From the NCBI RefSeq assembly GCF_038087665.1, contig NZ_CP149925.1, positions 1 through 64,000 on the forward strand: 64,000 nucleotides of DNA, given 5' to 3'. A program made the position numbers and the translations under genes. Below, in pieces: positions 11,930 through 23,730 of the stretch. This stretch comes from Gallaecimonas sp. GXIMD4217. Lineage in GTDB: Bacteria > Pseudomonadota > Gammaproteobacteria > Enterobacterales > Gallaecimonadaceae. The notes beneath the pieces are model-generated. The model searched no databases, was not told the origin of the DNA, and saw only the letters and a list, made by a program, of their open reading frames with translations. Position 1 is the first letter of the stretch, and each line of letters opens with the position of its first letter.

Positions 11930-14080
11930 TTATTGGCCGTAGTAGCTCTGGCCGGCGGCGGCCATCTCACGCATGCGGTCGGTGACCTGGTACAGCTCGC
12001 CCAGGTGGGCGTAGCGGTCGGCGGCGGCGATGATGTTGGCCAGGCCGACGGTGTCGATGTAGCGGAACACGCCACCACGGAACGGCGGGAAGCCCAGGCC
12101 GTAGATCAGGCCCATGTCCGCCTCGGCCGGGGAGGCGATGATGCCTTCCTCCAGGCAGCGTACCGTCTCGATGATCATCGGCAGCATGGTGCGGTCGATG
12201 ATTTCCTGGGCGTCCAGCTCGCGTCTGTCGGTGCAGACCTCGGCCAGCAGGGCGTAGCTCTGCTCGTCGGCCACCTTCTTGGGCTTGCCGCGCTTGTCGA
12301 GGCTGTAGCTGTAGAAGCCGTGGCCGTTCTTCTGGCCGAAGCGCTGCTGTTCGAACATCACGTCTATGGCGTCGCGCTCGCTCTTGGCCATGCGGGTCGG
12401 GAAGCCTTCGGCCATCACCGCCTGGGCATGGTGGGCGGTGTCGATGCCGACCACGTCCAGCAGGTAGGCCGGGCCCATGGGCCAGCCGAACTGCTTCTCC
12501 ATGACCTTGTCGATGGCCTGGAAGTCGGCGCCGTCGCGCAGCAGCAGGCTGAAGCCGGCGAAGTAGGGGAACAGCACCCGGTTGACGAAGAAGCCGGGGC
12601 AGTCGTTGACCACGATGGGCGACTTGCCCATCTTGGCGGCGTAGGCGACCACGGTGGCGACGGTTTCGTCCGAGGTGTGCTCGCCGCGGATCACCTCCAC
12701 CAGGGGCATGCGGTGCACCGGGTTGAAAAAGTGCATGCCGCAGAAGCGCTCGGGCTTGTTGAGGCTCCTGGCCAGCTGGTTGATGGAAATGGTGGAGGTG
12801 TTGGAGGTGATGACGGCGTCGTCACCCAGGGCCTGTTCCACTTCCGCCAGCACGCTGGCCTTGACCTTGGGGTTCTCCACCACGGCCTCGACCACGATGT
12901 CGGCGCCCTTGACGGCCTCGTAGGACAGGGCCGGGGTGATGGCGGACAGCACCTTGCCCATCTTGAAGCCGTCGATGCGACCGCGCTCCAGCTGCTTGTT
13001 GAGCAGCTTGGTGGCCTCGGTCAGGCCCAGCTCCAGGGCCTTGTCGTTGATGTCCTTCATGACGATGGGGGTGCCCTTGGCGGCGCTCTGGTAGGCGATG
13101 CCGCCGCCCATGATGCCGGCACCGAGCACGGCGGCCTTGCTGACCGGCCTGGCGGCCTTGGCGGCCTTCTTGGCCTTGCCCTTGATCAGCTGGTCGCTGA
13201 GGAAGATGCCGATCAGGCTGGTGGCCACGTCGGTCTTGGCCAGCTTGACGAAGGCCTGGTTTTCCAGGGCCAGGGCGTCCTCGCGGCCGTGGCCGGCGCC
13301 ACCCTCTATGGTCTTCACGGCGGCCATGGGGGCCGGGTAGTGCTTGCCGGCCTTGGCATGGACCATGCCGGTGGCGGTGGTGAAGCTCATGGTGGCTTCC
13401 AGCTTGGACAGGTGCAACGGCGCCTGCTTCTGGGCGCGGCGGGCCTGCCAGTCCAGCCTGCCGTCGATGGCGTCCAGGACCATGGCCTGGGCCACGGCCA
13501 GCAGCTTGTCGGCGCTGGTGACGGCGTCTATGGCACCCACGGCCAGGGCCTTGTTGGCCTTGTTTTCCTGGCCGGTGGTGATCCACTCCATGGCGTTGTC
13601 GGCACCTATGACCCTGGGCAGGCGCACGGTGCCGCCGAAGCCGGGGATCAGGCCCAGCTTGGTTTCGGGCAGGCCGATGCGGGCGCTGTCGTCGGCCAGG
13701 CGCAGGTCGGTGGCCAGGATGCATTCGCAGCCGCCGCCCAGGGCGAAGCCACGCACCGCGGACAGGGTGGGGAAGGGCAGATCCTCCAGCTTGTTGAAGA
13801 CCACATTGGCCTTCTTCACCCAGTCCAGCAGCTCGGCTTCGGGCAGGGCGAAGGTGTCGAGGAATTCGGTGATGTCGGCGCCGACAATGAAGTTGTCCTT
13901 GCCGGAGGCCAGGATCAGGCCCTTGACCTGATCGGCGGCCTGAAGGGCGTCCAGGGCCGCTTCAAGCTCGGATAGGGTTTGGCGGTCGAATTTGTTGACC
14001 GAACCGGGGGCGTCGAACGTCAGGACGGCAATGCCCTTGTCCTGGAGTTCAACCTTGAGGTTTTCACCTTGATAAAACAT
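11930..14080 (-). CDS. fadB: Fatty acid oxidation complex alpha subunit FadB
   Basis: 716 residues (E. coli 729). Its N-terminal crotonase domain (about 1-190) has enoyl-CoA hydratase/isomerase activity ([19 protein letters not shown]). The NAD-binding 3-hydroxyacyl-CoA dehydrogenase domain starts near residue 315 ([16 protein letters not shown]), with [14 protein letters not shown] and the C-terminal 3HCDH repeat. It is first in fadBA. Two operator-like palindromes lie in the 205-bp gap shared with divergent pepQ. Confidence 0.98.
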   Translation of the reverse strand: MFYQGENLKVELQDKGIAVLTFDAPGSVNKFDRQTLSELEAALDALQAADQVKGLILASGKDNFIVGADITEFLDTFALPEAELLDWVKKANVVFNKLEDLPFPTLSAVRGFALGGGCECILATDLRLADDSARIGLPETKLGLIPGFGGTVRLPRVIGADNAMEWITTGQENKANKALAVGAIDAVTSADKLLAVAQAMVLDAIDGRLDWQARRAQKQAPLHLSKLEATMSFTTATGMVHAKAGKHYPAPMAAVKTIEGGAGHGREDALALENQAFVKLAKTDVATSLIGIFLSDQLIKGKAKKAAKAARPVSKAAVLGAGIMGGGIAYQSAAKGTPIVMKDINDKALELGLTEATKLLNKQLERGRIDGFKMGKVLSAITPALSYEAVKGADIVVEAVVENPKVKASVLAEVEQALGDDAVITSNTSTISINQLARSLNKPERFCGMHFFNPVHRMPLVEVIRGEHTSDETVATVVAYAAKMGKSPIVVNDCPGFFVNRVLFPYFAGFSLLLRDGADFQAIDKVMEKQFGWPMGPAYLLDVVGIDTAHHAQAVMAEGFPTRMAKSERDAIDVMFEQQRFGQKNGHGFYSYSLDKRGKPKKVADEQSYALLAEVCTDRRELDAQEIIDRTMLPMIIETVRCLEEGIIASPAEADMGLIYGLGFPPFRGGVFRYIDTVGLANIIAAADRYAHLGELYQVTDRMREMAAAGQSYYGQ

Positions 14081-14114
14081 TGGCGTTCTCCCTTGCTGCC
14101 TTCGTTGGGCCTGG

Positions 14115-14130
14115 GGTGGTCAAACCAGTC
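14115..14130. promoter_or_regulatory. Candidate FadR-type operator upstream of fadB
   Basis: TGGTCAAACCA (14117-14127) has the half-site layout TGGT-N3-ACCA of enterobacterial FadR operators such as that of fadB. Its position 37 bp before the fadB start suits a repressor site. There is no experimental support and no fadR gene in the window. Confidence 0.4.
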
Positions 14131-14173
14131 AAAGCATGATGGGCGGAAAATACCCGGAATGCAACAGCAATTA

Positions 14174-15605
<1,432 letters not shown>

Positions 15606-15623
15606 TGGTCATGTAACCTGTTC

Positions 15624-15648
15624 AAGGGGCAGCTGGGCTGCCCCTTTT
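15624..15648 (+). terminator. Intrinsic terminator after pepQ
   Basis: Perfect 10-bp stem AAGGGGCAGC/GCTGCCCCTT with a TGG loop, then TT. A parS palindrome follows immediately. Confidence 0.85.
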
Positions 15649-15664
15649 CGTTTCACGTGGAACC
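15649..15664. promoter_or_regulatory. parS site upstream of yigZ
   Basis: CGTTTCACGTGGAACC; its reverse complement has the perfect 14-bp core GTTCCACGTGAAAC. It lies between the pepQ terminator and the yigZ start and covers the place where a ribosome-binding site would be. It is the fifth strong parS in the first 16 kb. Confidence 0.83.
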
Positions 15665-15665
15665 C

Positions 15666-16262
15666 ATGCAGCCCTATCCCGTACCCAAGGCGCCCGTGGT
15701 GGTGGAAGAGACCATCAAGAAGAGCCGCTTTATCACCTGCCTCGAACACATCGAGGGCCTGGACGCCGCCAAGGCTTTCTGGCAGTCCATCAAGGAGCGT
15801 CACCCCGGCGCCCGGCACTGGTGTTTTGCCGCCGTGGCCGGCCGGCCCGAGGATGCCCAGCAATACGCCATGAGCGACGACGGTGAACCCGGCGGTACCG
15901 CCGGCAAGCCGATGCTGGCGCAGTTGTTGGGCTCCGGGGTGGGGGAGATCGCCGCCGTGGTGGTGCGCTACTCCGGCGGCATCAAGCTGGGCACCGGTGG
16001 CCTGGTCAAGGCCTATGGCGGTGGCGTGGCCATGGCCCTGAAGGGGCTGGAGACCCGGGAAAAGGTACCGGAGGTGGCGCTGACCCTGGCCTTTCCCTAC
16101 CAGCTCCAGGACAGGGTCGCCTACCTGCTGGCCCAGGCCGGGGGCAGGGTGACCGGCGAGGATTATGGCCAGGGCGTACGCTGGCAGCTGGCCTTGCCGG
16201 CCACCGCTGAGGCGTCCTTACTGAAAAGCCTGGCCCCCTGGGGGGATATAGAGGTGACATAA
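15666..16262 (+). CDS. yigZ: YigZ/IMPACT family protein
   Basis: 198 residues, IMPACT family (UPF0029), with a C-terminal DUF1949-type domain. The exact role is unknown; the family is related to eukaryotic IMPACT. The ATG at 15666 gives MQPYPVPKAPVVVEETIKKSRFI, which aligns with E. coli YigZ; a GTG at 15657 is also in frame but falls inside the parS site. Conserved elements are KKSRFITCLEHIEG, SDDGEPGGTAGKPMLAQL and RYSGGIKLGTGGLVKAY. It leads into trkH, 40 bp downstream. Confidence 0.9.
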   Translation: MQPYPVPKAPVVVEETIKKSRFITCLEHIEGLDAAKAFWQSIKERHPGARHWCFAAVAGRPEDAQQYAMSDDGEPGGTAGKPMLAQLLGSGVGEIAAVVVRYSGGIKLGTGGLVKAYGGGVAMALKGLETREKVPEVALTLAFPYQLQDRVAYLLAQAGGRVTGEDYGQGVRWQLALPATAEASLLKSLAPWGDIEVT

Positions 16263-16302
16263 CCCCCGCCCATGCCTCATCATTAGCCATAACAGAAGCT
16301 TA

Positions 16303-17772
16303 ATGAAAATTTCGATGCGGCTCGGATCCCTTATTCGCATCCTCGGGGTGCTGGTCGGCCTGTTCAGCGTCACCATGCTGGCCCCCGCCCTGGTTGCCTA
16401 CATCTACAAGGACGGCGCCGGCGTCCCCTTCGTGAACACCTTCGTTTCCCTGCTGGTGATCGGCTTCCTGCTGTGGTTCCCCAACCGCAACGCCAGGGCC
16501 GAACTCAGGGCCAAGGAAGGTTTCTTGATCGTGGTGCTGTTCTGGACCGTGCTGGGCAGCGCTGGTGCCATGCCCTTCGTGCTGGCCAAGGAACTGGATC
16601 TGACCCTGGCCGGGGCCTTCTTCGAGTCCTTCTCGGGCCTGACCACCACGGGCGCCACCAACATCGTCGGCATAGAAACCCTGCCCAAGGCGCTGCTGTT
16701 CTATCGCCAGCAGCTGCAGTGGATGGGCGGCATGGGCATCATAGTACTGGCGGTGGCGATACTGCCCATCCTCGGCATAGGTGGCATGCAGCTGTACCGG
16801 GCCGAGATCCCGGGGCCGGTCAAGGACACCAAGGTGACGCCGCGCATCGCCGAGACCGCCAAGGCGCTCTGGTACATCTACCTGGGCCTGACCATGGCCT
16901 GCGCCCTGGCCTATTTCCTGGCCGGCATGAGCCCCTTCGACGCCATCTGCCACGCCTTCTCTACCATCGCCATAGGCGGCTTCTCCACCTATGACGCCAG
17001 CATCGGCCACTTCGACAGCACGGTGATCAACCTGATCTGCGTGTTCTTCCTGATGGTGTCGGCGGCCAACTTCACCCTGCATTTCGCGGCGCTGCGCATC
17101 GGTAACCCGCGCCTGGGCATCTACTTCCGGGACCCTGAATTCCGTGCCTTCCTGGGCATCCAGGCCAGTCTGACCCTGATCTGCTTCCTGGTGCTGCTGG
17201 TGCACGGCGTCTACGAAGACACCGGCGAGGCCCTGGACAAGGCGCTGTTCCATTCGGTGTCCATCTCCACCACCGCCGGCTTCGCCACCACCAGCTTTTC
17301 CGAATGGCCGCTGTTCCTGCCCATGCTGCTGATCTTCGCCAGCTTCATCGGCGGCTGTGCCGGCTCCACCGGCGGCGGCATGAAGGTGGTGCGGGTGCTG
17401 CTGCTGTACCTGCAGGGGCAGCGGGAGCTGAAGCGGCTGGTGCACCCCAAGGCGGTCTATTCCATCAAGCTGGGCAACCGGGCCCTGCAGGACAGGGTGG
17501 TGGACGCGGTCTGGGGCTTCTTTGCCGCCTATGCGGTGGTGTTCGTGCTCTGCATGCTGGCGCTGCTGGCCCTGGGGGTGGAAGATCTGACCGCCTTCTC
17601 CGCCGTGGTGGCCTGCCTGAACAACCTGGGTCCGGGCCTGGGCGAGGTGGCGGCCCATTTCGGTACCGTGCCGGACAGCGCCAAGTGGGTGCTGATCCTG
17701 GCCATGGTGTTCGGCCGCCTGGAGATCTTCACCCTGCTGGTCCTTTTCACACCGACCTTCTGGAAGAGTTGA
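16303..17772 (+). CDS. trkH: Trk system potassium uptake protein TrkH
   Basis: 489 residues (E. coli 483). Membrane pore of the Trk potassium transporter, built from four M1-P-M2 repeats. The four filter loops are visible: FSGLTTTGATNIVG, FSTIAIGGFSTYDAS, SISTTAGFATTSF and CLNNLGPGLGEV. TrkA, its NAD-binding regulatory partner, is encoded on the opposite strand at 18301-19677. hemG starts 1 bp after this stop. Confidence 0.96.
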   Translation: MKISMRLGSLIRILGVLVGLFSVTMLAPALVAYIYKDGAGVPFVNTFVSLLVIGFLLWFPNRNARAELRAKEGFLIVVLFWTVLGSAGAMPFVLAKELDLTLAGAFFESFSGLTTTGATNIVGIETLPKALLFYRQQLQWMGGMGIIVLAVAILPILGIGGMQLYRAEIPGPVKDTKVTPRIAETAKALWYIYLGLTMACALAYFLAGMSPFDAICHAFSTIAIGGFSTYDASIGHFDSTVINLICVFFLMVSAANFTLHFAALRIGNPRLGIYFRDPEFRAFLGIQASLTLICFLVLLVHGVYEDTGEALDKALFHSVSISTTAGFATTSFSEWPLFLPMLLIFASFIGGCAGSTGGGMKVVRVLLLYLQGQRELKRLVHPKAVYSIKLGNRALQDRVVDAVWGFFAAYAVVFVLCMLALLALGVEDLTAFSAVVACLNNLGPGLGEVAAHFGTVPDSAKWVLILAMVFGRLEIFTLLVLFTPTFWKS

Positions 17773-17773
17773 T

Positions 17774-18304
17774 ATGGCGACCTTTCTGTTGGCCTATTCC
17801 AGCGTGGATGGCCAGACCCGACGCATCATGAACGTCCTGGCCGAGGAGCTGGTCAGGGCCGACCACCAGATCCGCTATGTGGATATCGAATCCGGCGAGC
17901 TGCCGCTGTGGCAGGGCATCGATCAGGTAGTGGTGGGGGCGGCGGTACGCTACGGCGACCACAGGCCGGCCCTGTACCGCTTCGTGGAGCGTCACCAGGG
18001 CGAGCTGGCGAAAAGGCCCTCGGCCTTCTTCTCGGTGAACCTGACCGCCCGCAAGCCCAACCGCAACACCCCGGACAACTCCCGCTACATGCAGAAGTTC
18101 AGGGAAAAATCCCCCTGGCGGCCGGACCGCCTGGCGGTCTTTCCCGGCGCCCTGCAGTGGGACAGGTACGGCTTGTTCGACAAGACCATGATCCGCTTCA
18201 TCATGTGGCTCACCAAGGGGCCCACGGATACCGGCAAGGACGTGGATTTCACCGACTGGCAGCAGGTGCGGGACTTCGCCCGCACCCTGGCCGGCCAGGC
18301 CTAG
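17774..18304 (+). CDS. hemG: Flavodoxin-type protoporphyrinogen oxidase HemG
   Basis: 176 residues (E. coli 181). FMN-dependent enzyme that oxidises protoporphyrinogen IX and passes electrons to the quinone pool. The flavodoxin phosphate-binding loop is [11 protein letters not shown] near residue 8; [17 protein letters not shown] and [16 protein letters not shown] are HemG-specific. It is coupled to trkH (1-bp gap), and its last 4 bases overlap the end of the convergent trkA. Confidence 0.95.
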   Translation: MATFLLAYSSVDGQTRRIMNVLAEELVRADHQIRYVDIESGELPLWQGIDQVVVGAAVRYGDHRPALYRFVERHQGELAKRPSAFFSVNLTARKPNRNTPDNSRYMQKFREKSPWRPDRLAVFPGALQWDRYGLFDKTMIRFIMWLTKGPTDTGKDVDFTDWQQVRDFARTLAGQA

Positions 18305-19677
18305 AAGAACAGCGGGCTGGGCTGGAACAGCTTCTCCACTTCCTCTATGTAGCGCTTGTGCACCAGGAACAGGATAACGTGGTCGCCGGCCTCGATGACG
18401 GTCTTGTCGTGGGCGATCAGCACCTCGTCGCCCCGCACTATGGCACCTATGGTGGTGCCCGGCGGCAGCTTGATCTCCTCAATGGCCCGGCCCACCACCT
18501 GGGAGGTGCCGGCATCGCCGTGGGCGATGGCCTCTATGGCCTCGGCGGCGCCCCGGCGCAGGCTGTAGACGTTGGCGATGTCGGCCCGGCGCACATGGGT
18601 CAACAGCGCCGAGATGGTGGCGCTCTGGGGGGAGATGGCGATGTCGATGGCACCGCCCTGGACCAGATCCACATAGGCGCCACGCTGGATCAGCACCATC
18701 ACCTTGTGGGCGCCCAGCTGCTTGGCCAGCATGGCCGACATGATGTTGACCTCGTCGTCGTTGGTGACGGCGATGAAGACGTCGGTCTGGTCGATATGCT
18801 CCTCCACCAGCAGCTCCTGGTCGGAGGCGTCACCGGTGAAGACGATGGTGTTGCTGAGCTTCTCCGACAGGTAGGCAGCGCGGCCCGGACTGCGCTCGAT
18901 GAGCTTGACCGCGTAGCGCTTCTCCAGCTGCTTGGCCAGGCCGGCGCCTATGTTGCCGCCGCCGGCGATCATCACCTTGCGGTAGGGCTGCTCCAGGCGC
19001 TGCAGTTCGCTCATCACGGCGCGGATATTGCCGGCCGCGGCGATGAAGAACACCTCGTCGTCGGCCTCGATGACGGTGGTGCCCTGGGGACGGATGGGCC
19101 GGCCCTGGCGGAAGATGGCCGCCACCCTGGTGTCCACGTTGGGCATGTGCTCGCGCAGCGACGACAGGGCATTGCCCACCAGGGGGCCGCCGTAATAGGC
19201 CTTGACCGCCACCAGGCCCACCTTGCCGTCGGCGAAGTCCAGCACCTGCAGGGCGCCGGGATAGTCCACCAGGCGGCGGATATAGTCGGTGACCAGCTGC
19301 TCGGGGGAGATGATGTGGTCCACCGGGATGCCCGGGGTGCCGAACAGGTTGTCCTTGTGCTTTAGGAGCGGCTCGGCGCGGATGCGGGCGATCTTGGTGG
19401 GGGTGTTGTAGAGGGTGTAGGCCACCTGGCAGGCGATCATGTTGGTCTCGTCACTGTTGGTGACGGCGATCAGCATGTCGGCATCCTGGGCGCCGGCCCT
19501 GAGCAGGGTGTCCGGATGGGCGCCGTGGCCGTGGATCACCTGCAGATCCAGCCTGTCCTGAAGCTCGCGTAGCCGCTCCAGGTTCTGGTCCACTATGGTG
19601 ATGTCGTTCATCTCACCGACCAGGTTTTCCGCCAGGGTGCCGCCGACCTGGCCGGCACCCAGAATGATGATTTTCAT
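18301..19677 (-). CDS. trkA: Trk system potassium uptake regulator TrkA
   Basis: 458 residues, the same as E. coli. Peripheral cytoplasmic subunit that gates TrkH in response to nucleotides. It has two tandem RCK units: the first Rossmann motif is at the N-terminus ([19 protein letters not shown]), the second near residue 233 ([18 protein letters not shown]), each followed by a TrkA-C domain. It lies downstream of def-fmt-rsmB on the same strand, the conserved order also seen in E. coli. Confidence 0.97.
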   Translation of the reverse strand: MKIIILGAGQVGGTLAENLVGEMNDITIVDQNLERLRELQDRLDLQVIHGHGAHPDTLLRAGAQDADMLIAVTNSDETNMIACQVAYTLYNTPTKIARIRAEPLLKHKDNLFGTPGIPVDHIISPEQLVTDYIRRLVDYPGALQVLDFADGKVGLVAVKAYYGGPLVGNALSSLREHMPNVDTRVAAIFRQGRPIRPQGTTVIEADDEVFFIAAAGNIRAVMSELQRLEQPYRKVMIAGGGNIGAGLAKQLEKRYAVKLIERSPGRAAYLSEKLSNTIVFTGDASDQELLVEEHIDQTDVFIAVTNDDEVNIMSAMLAKQLGAHKVMVLIQRGAYVDLVQGGAIDIAISPQSATISALLTHVRRADIANVYSLRRGAAEAIEAIAHGDAGTSQVVGRAIEEIKLPPGTTIGAIVRGDEVLIAHDKTVIEAGDHVILFLVHKRYIEEVEKLFQPSPLFF

Positions 19678-19715
19678 TCTTTTTTTCCTGTGCGGGCGCG
19701 TCCCGCCTGAGGCTG

Positions 19716-21014
19716 TTAAGCCGTTTTTAGCACTCTTGCATAGAAGAAGCCATCCATGCCGTTTTCACCTGGCAGCAGCTGCCAGCCCGGCTGCTCCGGG
19801 GTGTCGCCCTTTTTCAGGGGCGCCAGCCGGGCGTCGGTGTGGCGGGCCAGGAAGGCCTTGATCTGCCCGCTATTCTCCTCGGGCAGCACAGAGCAGGTGG
19901 CGTAGAGCAGGGTGCCGCCCGGCTTCAGCATGGACCAGGCATTGTCGAGGATGCGGGCCTGCAGGGCGGCCAGCTCCGCAATGTCGTCATCCCGGCGCAG
20001 CCAGCGGATATCCGGGTGGCGGCGGATCACGCCGGTGGCGGAGCAGGGGGCGTCCAGCAGGATGCGGTCGAAGGCGCGGCCGTCCCACCAGTCGCGGCCG
20101 GCGGCGTCGGCGGCCACCAGCTCGGCGTTGAGGCCAAGGCGGTCCAGGTTTTCCTGGACCCGGGACAGGCGCTGGGGATCCACGTCCAGGGCGGTCACCT
20201 CGACGTCGGCGCTTTCCAGCAGATGGGCGGTCTTGCCGCCGGGGGCGGCGCAGGCATCCAGGATGCGTTCGCCGTCCCTGGGCTCCAGCAGCTGGGCCGC
20301 GTACTGGGCGGCACCGTCCTGGACCGAGACATGGCCGTCGGCAAAGCCGGGCAGGGCGGTGACATCCTGGGCTTCGTCCAGCACCAGGGCCTGCGGCAGT
20401 GACTGCTCACTTCTTGCGCCGACTCCGGCTGCCGCCAGCCTGGCCAGGTAGTCGGCAGCGTTGCCATGGCGGGCATTGACCCGCAGCCAGAGCGGGGCCT
20501 GCTCGTTGTTGGCGGCCACCAGCTGCTGCCATTGCTCCGGGTAGGCCTGCTGCAGCCTGGCCAGCAGCCAGTCCGGGTGCAGGCTGGCCACCTTGGCGTC
20601 CCGGCCGGCCTTGGCCAGCAGGGCGTCGGCGTCGCGCTGGAAACTGCGCAGCACGCCGTTGACCAGGCCCTTCATGCGGCCCTGGCCCAGCTTGACGGCG
20701 GCCGCCACCGTTTCGGCCACGGCGGCGTGCTCCGGCACCCGGGAATAGTGCAGCTGGTACAGGCCCAGCACCAGCAGGTGGTGGAGGACACGCACCTTGC
20801 CCTTGAGCTTCTTGGCCAGCAGCTGGCCCAGCACCGCGTCCAGCAGCCGGTACTGGCGCAGGCTGCCGTAACAGAGCGCCTGCAACAGCGCCTTGTCCTT
20901 GGGGTTGGCCAGCTTGGCCTGGGCCTTGGGCAGGGCCGTGTTCAGGGACTCGCCCTGATCCATGACCCCCAGCAGCACCTGGGCACCCAGGGCGCGCAGC
21001 CTGGCGCCGCTCAT
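19716..21014 (-). CDS. rsmB: 16S rRNA (cytosine-967-C5)-methyltransferase RsmB
   Basis: 432 residues (E. coli 429). Methylates C967 of 16S rRNA using SAM. It has an N-terminal NusB-like RNA-binding domain (about 1-145), then a Rossmann methyltransferase with [34 protein letters not shown] and the catalytic cysteine motif [11 protein letters not shown]. Its ATG overlaps the fmt stop by 4 bp. Confidence 0.97.
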   Translation of the reverse strand: MSGARLRALGAQVLLGVMDQGESLNTALPKAQAKLANPKDKALLQALCYGSLRQYRLLDAVLGQLLAKKLKGKVRVLHHLLVLGLYQLHYSRVPEHAAVAETVAAAVKLGQGRMKGLVNGVLRSFQRDADALLAKAGRDAKVASLHPDWLLARLQQAYPEQWQQLVAANNEQAPLWLRVNARHGNAADYLARLAAAGVGARSEQSLPQALVLDEAQDVTALPGFADGHVSVQDGAAQYAAQLLEPRDGERILDACAAPGGKTAHLLESADVEVTALDVDPQRLSRVQENLDRLGLNAELVAADAAGRDWWDGRAFDRILLDAPCSATGVIRRHPDIRWLRRDDDIAELAALQARILDNAWSMLKPGGTLLYATCSVLPEENSGQIKAFLARHTDARLAPLKKGDTPEQPGWQLLPGENGMDGFFYARVLKTA

Positions 21015-21955
21015 GACAGCACCAGGCCGGTCTGGAACCAGTCGCTTCGGGCGTTGAGTATGTCGGCCACGGCCATGGCCTTCTTGCCGGGCAGCTGCAG
21101 CGTCTTGAGGCGCAGCAGGCCCTGGCCTGTGGCCACGTCTATGCCGTCCCTGCCGGTGGCGACTATGGTGCCGGGCAGGGCGTCGGTGGGCCTCTCCAGC
21201 ACCTCGGCCTCCCAGACCTTGATGGCCTGGTCGTTATGCTGGAAATAGGACACCGGCCAGGGATTGAAGGCACGCACGCAGCGCTCGATGAAGTCGGCCT
21301 GGGTCTGCCAGTCGATGCGGGCCTCTTCCTTGCTGAGCTTCTCGGCATAATTGGCCTGGCCGTCGTCCTGGGCTTCTGCCGCCAGGCCCTCGCCGGCCAA
21401 GGCGTCCAGGGTCTCCAGCAGGGCCTGGGGGCCAAGCCCGGCCAGCTTCTCGTAGAGGCTGGCCGAGGTGTCGGTGCTCTCGATGGCCAGGCTGGCTTTC
21501 TTGAGCATGGCGCCGGTATCCAGGCCTTCGTCCATCTGCATGATGGTGACGCCTGTCTGGGCGTCGCCGGCCCAGATGGCCCTCTGGATGGGGGCGGCAC
21601 CACGCCAACGCGGCAGCAGGGAGCCGTGCACGTTCAGGCAGCCCAGGCGAGGCAGATCCAGCACCGCCTTGGGCAGGATCAGACCGTAGGCCACCACCAC
21701 CATGACGTCGGCCTGGTACTGGGCCAGCTCGGCCTGGGCGGCTTCGTTGCGCAGGCTCTTGGGCTGGTGGACCGGCAGGCCATGCTGTTCGGCCAGCACC
21801 TTGACCGGGCTGGGGGTCAGCTTCTTGCCGCGGCCGGCGGGGCGATCGGGCTGGGTGAAGACGGCGACCACCTCATGGTGGCTGGCGAGCAGGGACGCCA
21901 AATGGCGGGCCGCGAAATCAGGCGTGCCCGCGAAGACGATACGTAGTTTTTCCAA
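21011..21955 (-). CDS. fmt: Methionyl-tRNA formyltransferase
   Basis: 314 residues (E. coli 315). Formylates initiator Met-tRNA using 10-formyl-tetrahydrofolate. Visible are the N-terminal [16 protein letters not shown], the catalytic region [23 protein letters not shown], the folate-site motif [15 protein letters not shown], and a C-terminal OB-fold domain. It lies between def (14 bp upstream) and rsmB (4-bp overlap), the usual deformylase-formyltransferase pairing. Confidence 0.98.
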   Translation of the reverse strand: MEKLRIVFAGTPDFAARHLASLLASHHEVVAVFTQPDRPAGRGKKLTPSPVKVLAEQHGLPVHQPKSLRNEAAQAELAQYQADVMVVVAYGLILPKAVLDLPRLGCLNVHGSLLPRWRGAAPIQRAIWAGDAQTGVTIMQMDEGLDTGAMLKKASLAIESTDTSASLYEKLAGLGPQALLETLDALAGEGLAAEAQDDGQANYAEKLSKEEARIDWQTQADFIERCVRAFNPWPVSYFQHNDQAIKVWEAEVLERPTDALPGTIVATGRDGIDVATGQGLLRLKTLQLPGKKAMAVADILNARSDWFQTGLVLS

Positions 21956-21969
21956 GGGGAACCTCGAGG

Positions 21970-22485
21970 TCAGGACGCCTGTTTGCTGCGCAGGCGCAGT
22001 TCCTTTTCCAGCTTCTTGCGGATGCGATCCCGCTTCAGGGGGGAAAGATAGTCGATAAAGAGCTTGCCCTTGAGGTGGTCCAGCTCGTGCTGGATACAGA
22101 TGGCCAGCAGGCCCTCGGCCTCCAGGGTGAACTCCTCGCCGTCCTTGTTCAGGGCCTTGACCACCACGTGTTCGGCGCGCTCCACCTCGGCATAGGCACC
22201 GGGCACGGACAGGCAGCCTTCATCGCCACAGACCTTGCCGTCTTTTTCGATGATTTCGGGATTGATAAAGACGCGGGGTTCGTTACGCTCTTCGGAGACG
22301 TCTATGACCACCACGCGTTGATGGACATTGACCTGGGTGGCGGCCAGGCCGATGCCGTTCTCGTCATACATGGTCTCGAGCATGTCGTCGACCAGTTGCC
22401 GGATATCGTCGGTCACGGCCTCTACGGGCTTGGCCACGGTGCGAAGTCGCTCGTCGGGGAAATGCAGTACGTCTAGAAGTGCCAT
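21970..22485 (-). CDS. def: Peptide deformylase
   Basis: 171 residues (E. coli 169). Metalloenzyme that removes the formyl group from new proteins. The three class I motifs are present: GIGLAATQ (44-51), EGCLSVPG with metal ligand Cys91, and QHELDHLKG with ligands His133/His137 and catalytic Glu134. It is first in def-fmt-rsmB-trkA and divergent from the LysM gene, 138 bp away. Confidence 0.98.
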   Translation of the reverse strand: MALLDVLHFPDERLRTVAKPVEAVTDDIRQLVDDMLETMYDENGIGLAATQVNVHQRVVVIDVSEERNEPRVFINPEIIEKDGKVCGDEGCLSVPGAYAEVERAEHVVVKALNKDGEEFTLEAEGLLAICIQHELDHLKGKLFIDYLSPLKRDRIRKKLEKELRLRSKQAS

Positions 22486-22623
22486 AAGTTTCTGATAAGT
22501 GCGCTAATATAGATTTAAAAACGGCTTGAGATGCTGTAATTTTAGCCATTGAAGCCGCGTATTGACAGCCATAATAACTAACGAGGGTTCCTACCCGCCA
22601 GTCGTGGCAACAAGGAAGAGAAA

Positions 22624-23730
22624 ATGAGAAAACCCCTGCTTGCACTGGTCGCCGCTTGCCTTACCTGGCTGGCCGTGGCGGCCGACGAATTGAAACTCAA
22701 GAACGATTTCCCGGAAGTCTATGTTGTCCAGAAGGGCGACACCCTCTGGGATATCTCCGCCAAATACCTCCAGAACCCCTGGCTCTGGCCCAAGCTCTGG
22801 CAGTCCAACACCGAGGTGGACAACCCCCACCTGATCTACCCCGGCGACAAGCTCAGCCTGGTGATCGTGGACGGCGTGCCCCAGCTGGTGCGCAAGCCCA
22901 TGGTGAAGCTGTCGCCTACGGCCCGCGTGGTCGACAAGGGTGATGCCATTCCCACCCTGCCGGTCAACCATGTCCGCGAGTTCCTGACCCACCAGAAGAT
23001 CCTCGACGACGACATGTTGAAGCTGGCACCCGTGGTGCTGGGTAACATAGAGCGCACCACCCGCATGGATACCAGCAACAACATCTATGCCCGTGGCGAC
23101 GACCTCAAGGTTGGCAAGCTCTATGGCGTCTACCGCCAGGGTAACCGCTATGTGGATCCCAATACCGGCGAGTTCCTGGGCTCGGAAGCCATACTGGTGG
23201 CGGTGGCCAAGGCCCATGAGGTGGAAGCCATTACCCTGGGTGATGCCGAAGACGCCAGGCACACCGGCCTGGCGACCCTGGAAATCACCCAGGTAGAGCG
23301 GGAAGTGGCCCAGGGCGATCGCCTGCTGCCCCTGGACAACAGCGACAGCCTGCCCGTCTACTTCACCCTCAAGGCGCCCGGTGCCCTGGTGGATGCGGTG
23401 ATCATCGATTCTTCCCGCAAGACCCGGGCCCTGGGCAAGTACGACGTGGTGGTGCTGAGCAAGGGGGCCCGTGACGGCATGGAAGTGGGCCATGTGCTGG
23501 ACGCCCGCCGGGTCGGTGCCAAGGTCCTGATCAAAGATGATGTCGAATATGAGGAGAGCGCCTCCCGGTTCGACCGCTGGTTCAGCTCCGACGAGCAGGT
23601 GGTTAGGCAGCCCACCGAGAGCATCGGCCAGATGATGGTGTTCCGCACCTTCGACAAGCTCAGTCTGGCCCTCATCATGAAGGCGGAGAAGCCCATTCGT
23701 GAAGGAGATCAGGCCACCAATCCCCAGTGA
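22624..23730 (+). CDS. LysM-domain exported protein
   Basis: 368 residues with an N-terminal signal peptide (MRKPLLALVAACLTWLAVAA, cleavage probably after AVA-A). A LysM domain spans about residues 32-78 (VYVVQKGDTLWDISAKYLQ...NPHLIYPGDKLSLV) and should bind peptidoglycan. The remaining 290 residues match a conserved uncharacterised region found beside dprA in Shewanella-like genomes. Its 3' end overlaps the proposed dprA start by 32 bp, suggesting co-transcription. The molecular role is not known. Confidence 0.85.
   Translation: MRKPLLALVAACLTWLAVAADELKLKNDFPEVYVVQKGDTLWDISAKYLQNPWLWPKLWQSNTEVDNPHLIYPGDKLSLVIVDGVPQLVRKPMVKLSPTARVVDKGDAIPTLPVNHVREFLTHQKILDDDMLKLAPVVLGNIERTTRMDTSNNIYARGDDLKVGKLYGVYRQGNRYVDPNTGEFLGSEAILVAVAKAHEVEAITLGDAEDARHTGLATLEITQVEREVAQGDRLLPLDNSDSLPVYFTLKAPGALVDAVIIDSSRKTRALGKYDVVVLSKGARDGMEVGHVLDARRVGAKVLIKDDVEYEESASRFDRWFSSDEQVVRQPTESIGQMMVFRTFDKLSLALIMKAEKPIREGDQATNPQ

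Noticed and set aside
22486-22623. TTGACA at 22562 as a -35 for the LysM gene
   Set aside because: No acceptable -10 lies 15-19 bp downstream; possible minus-strand boxes for def are equally weak.
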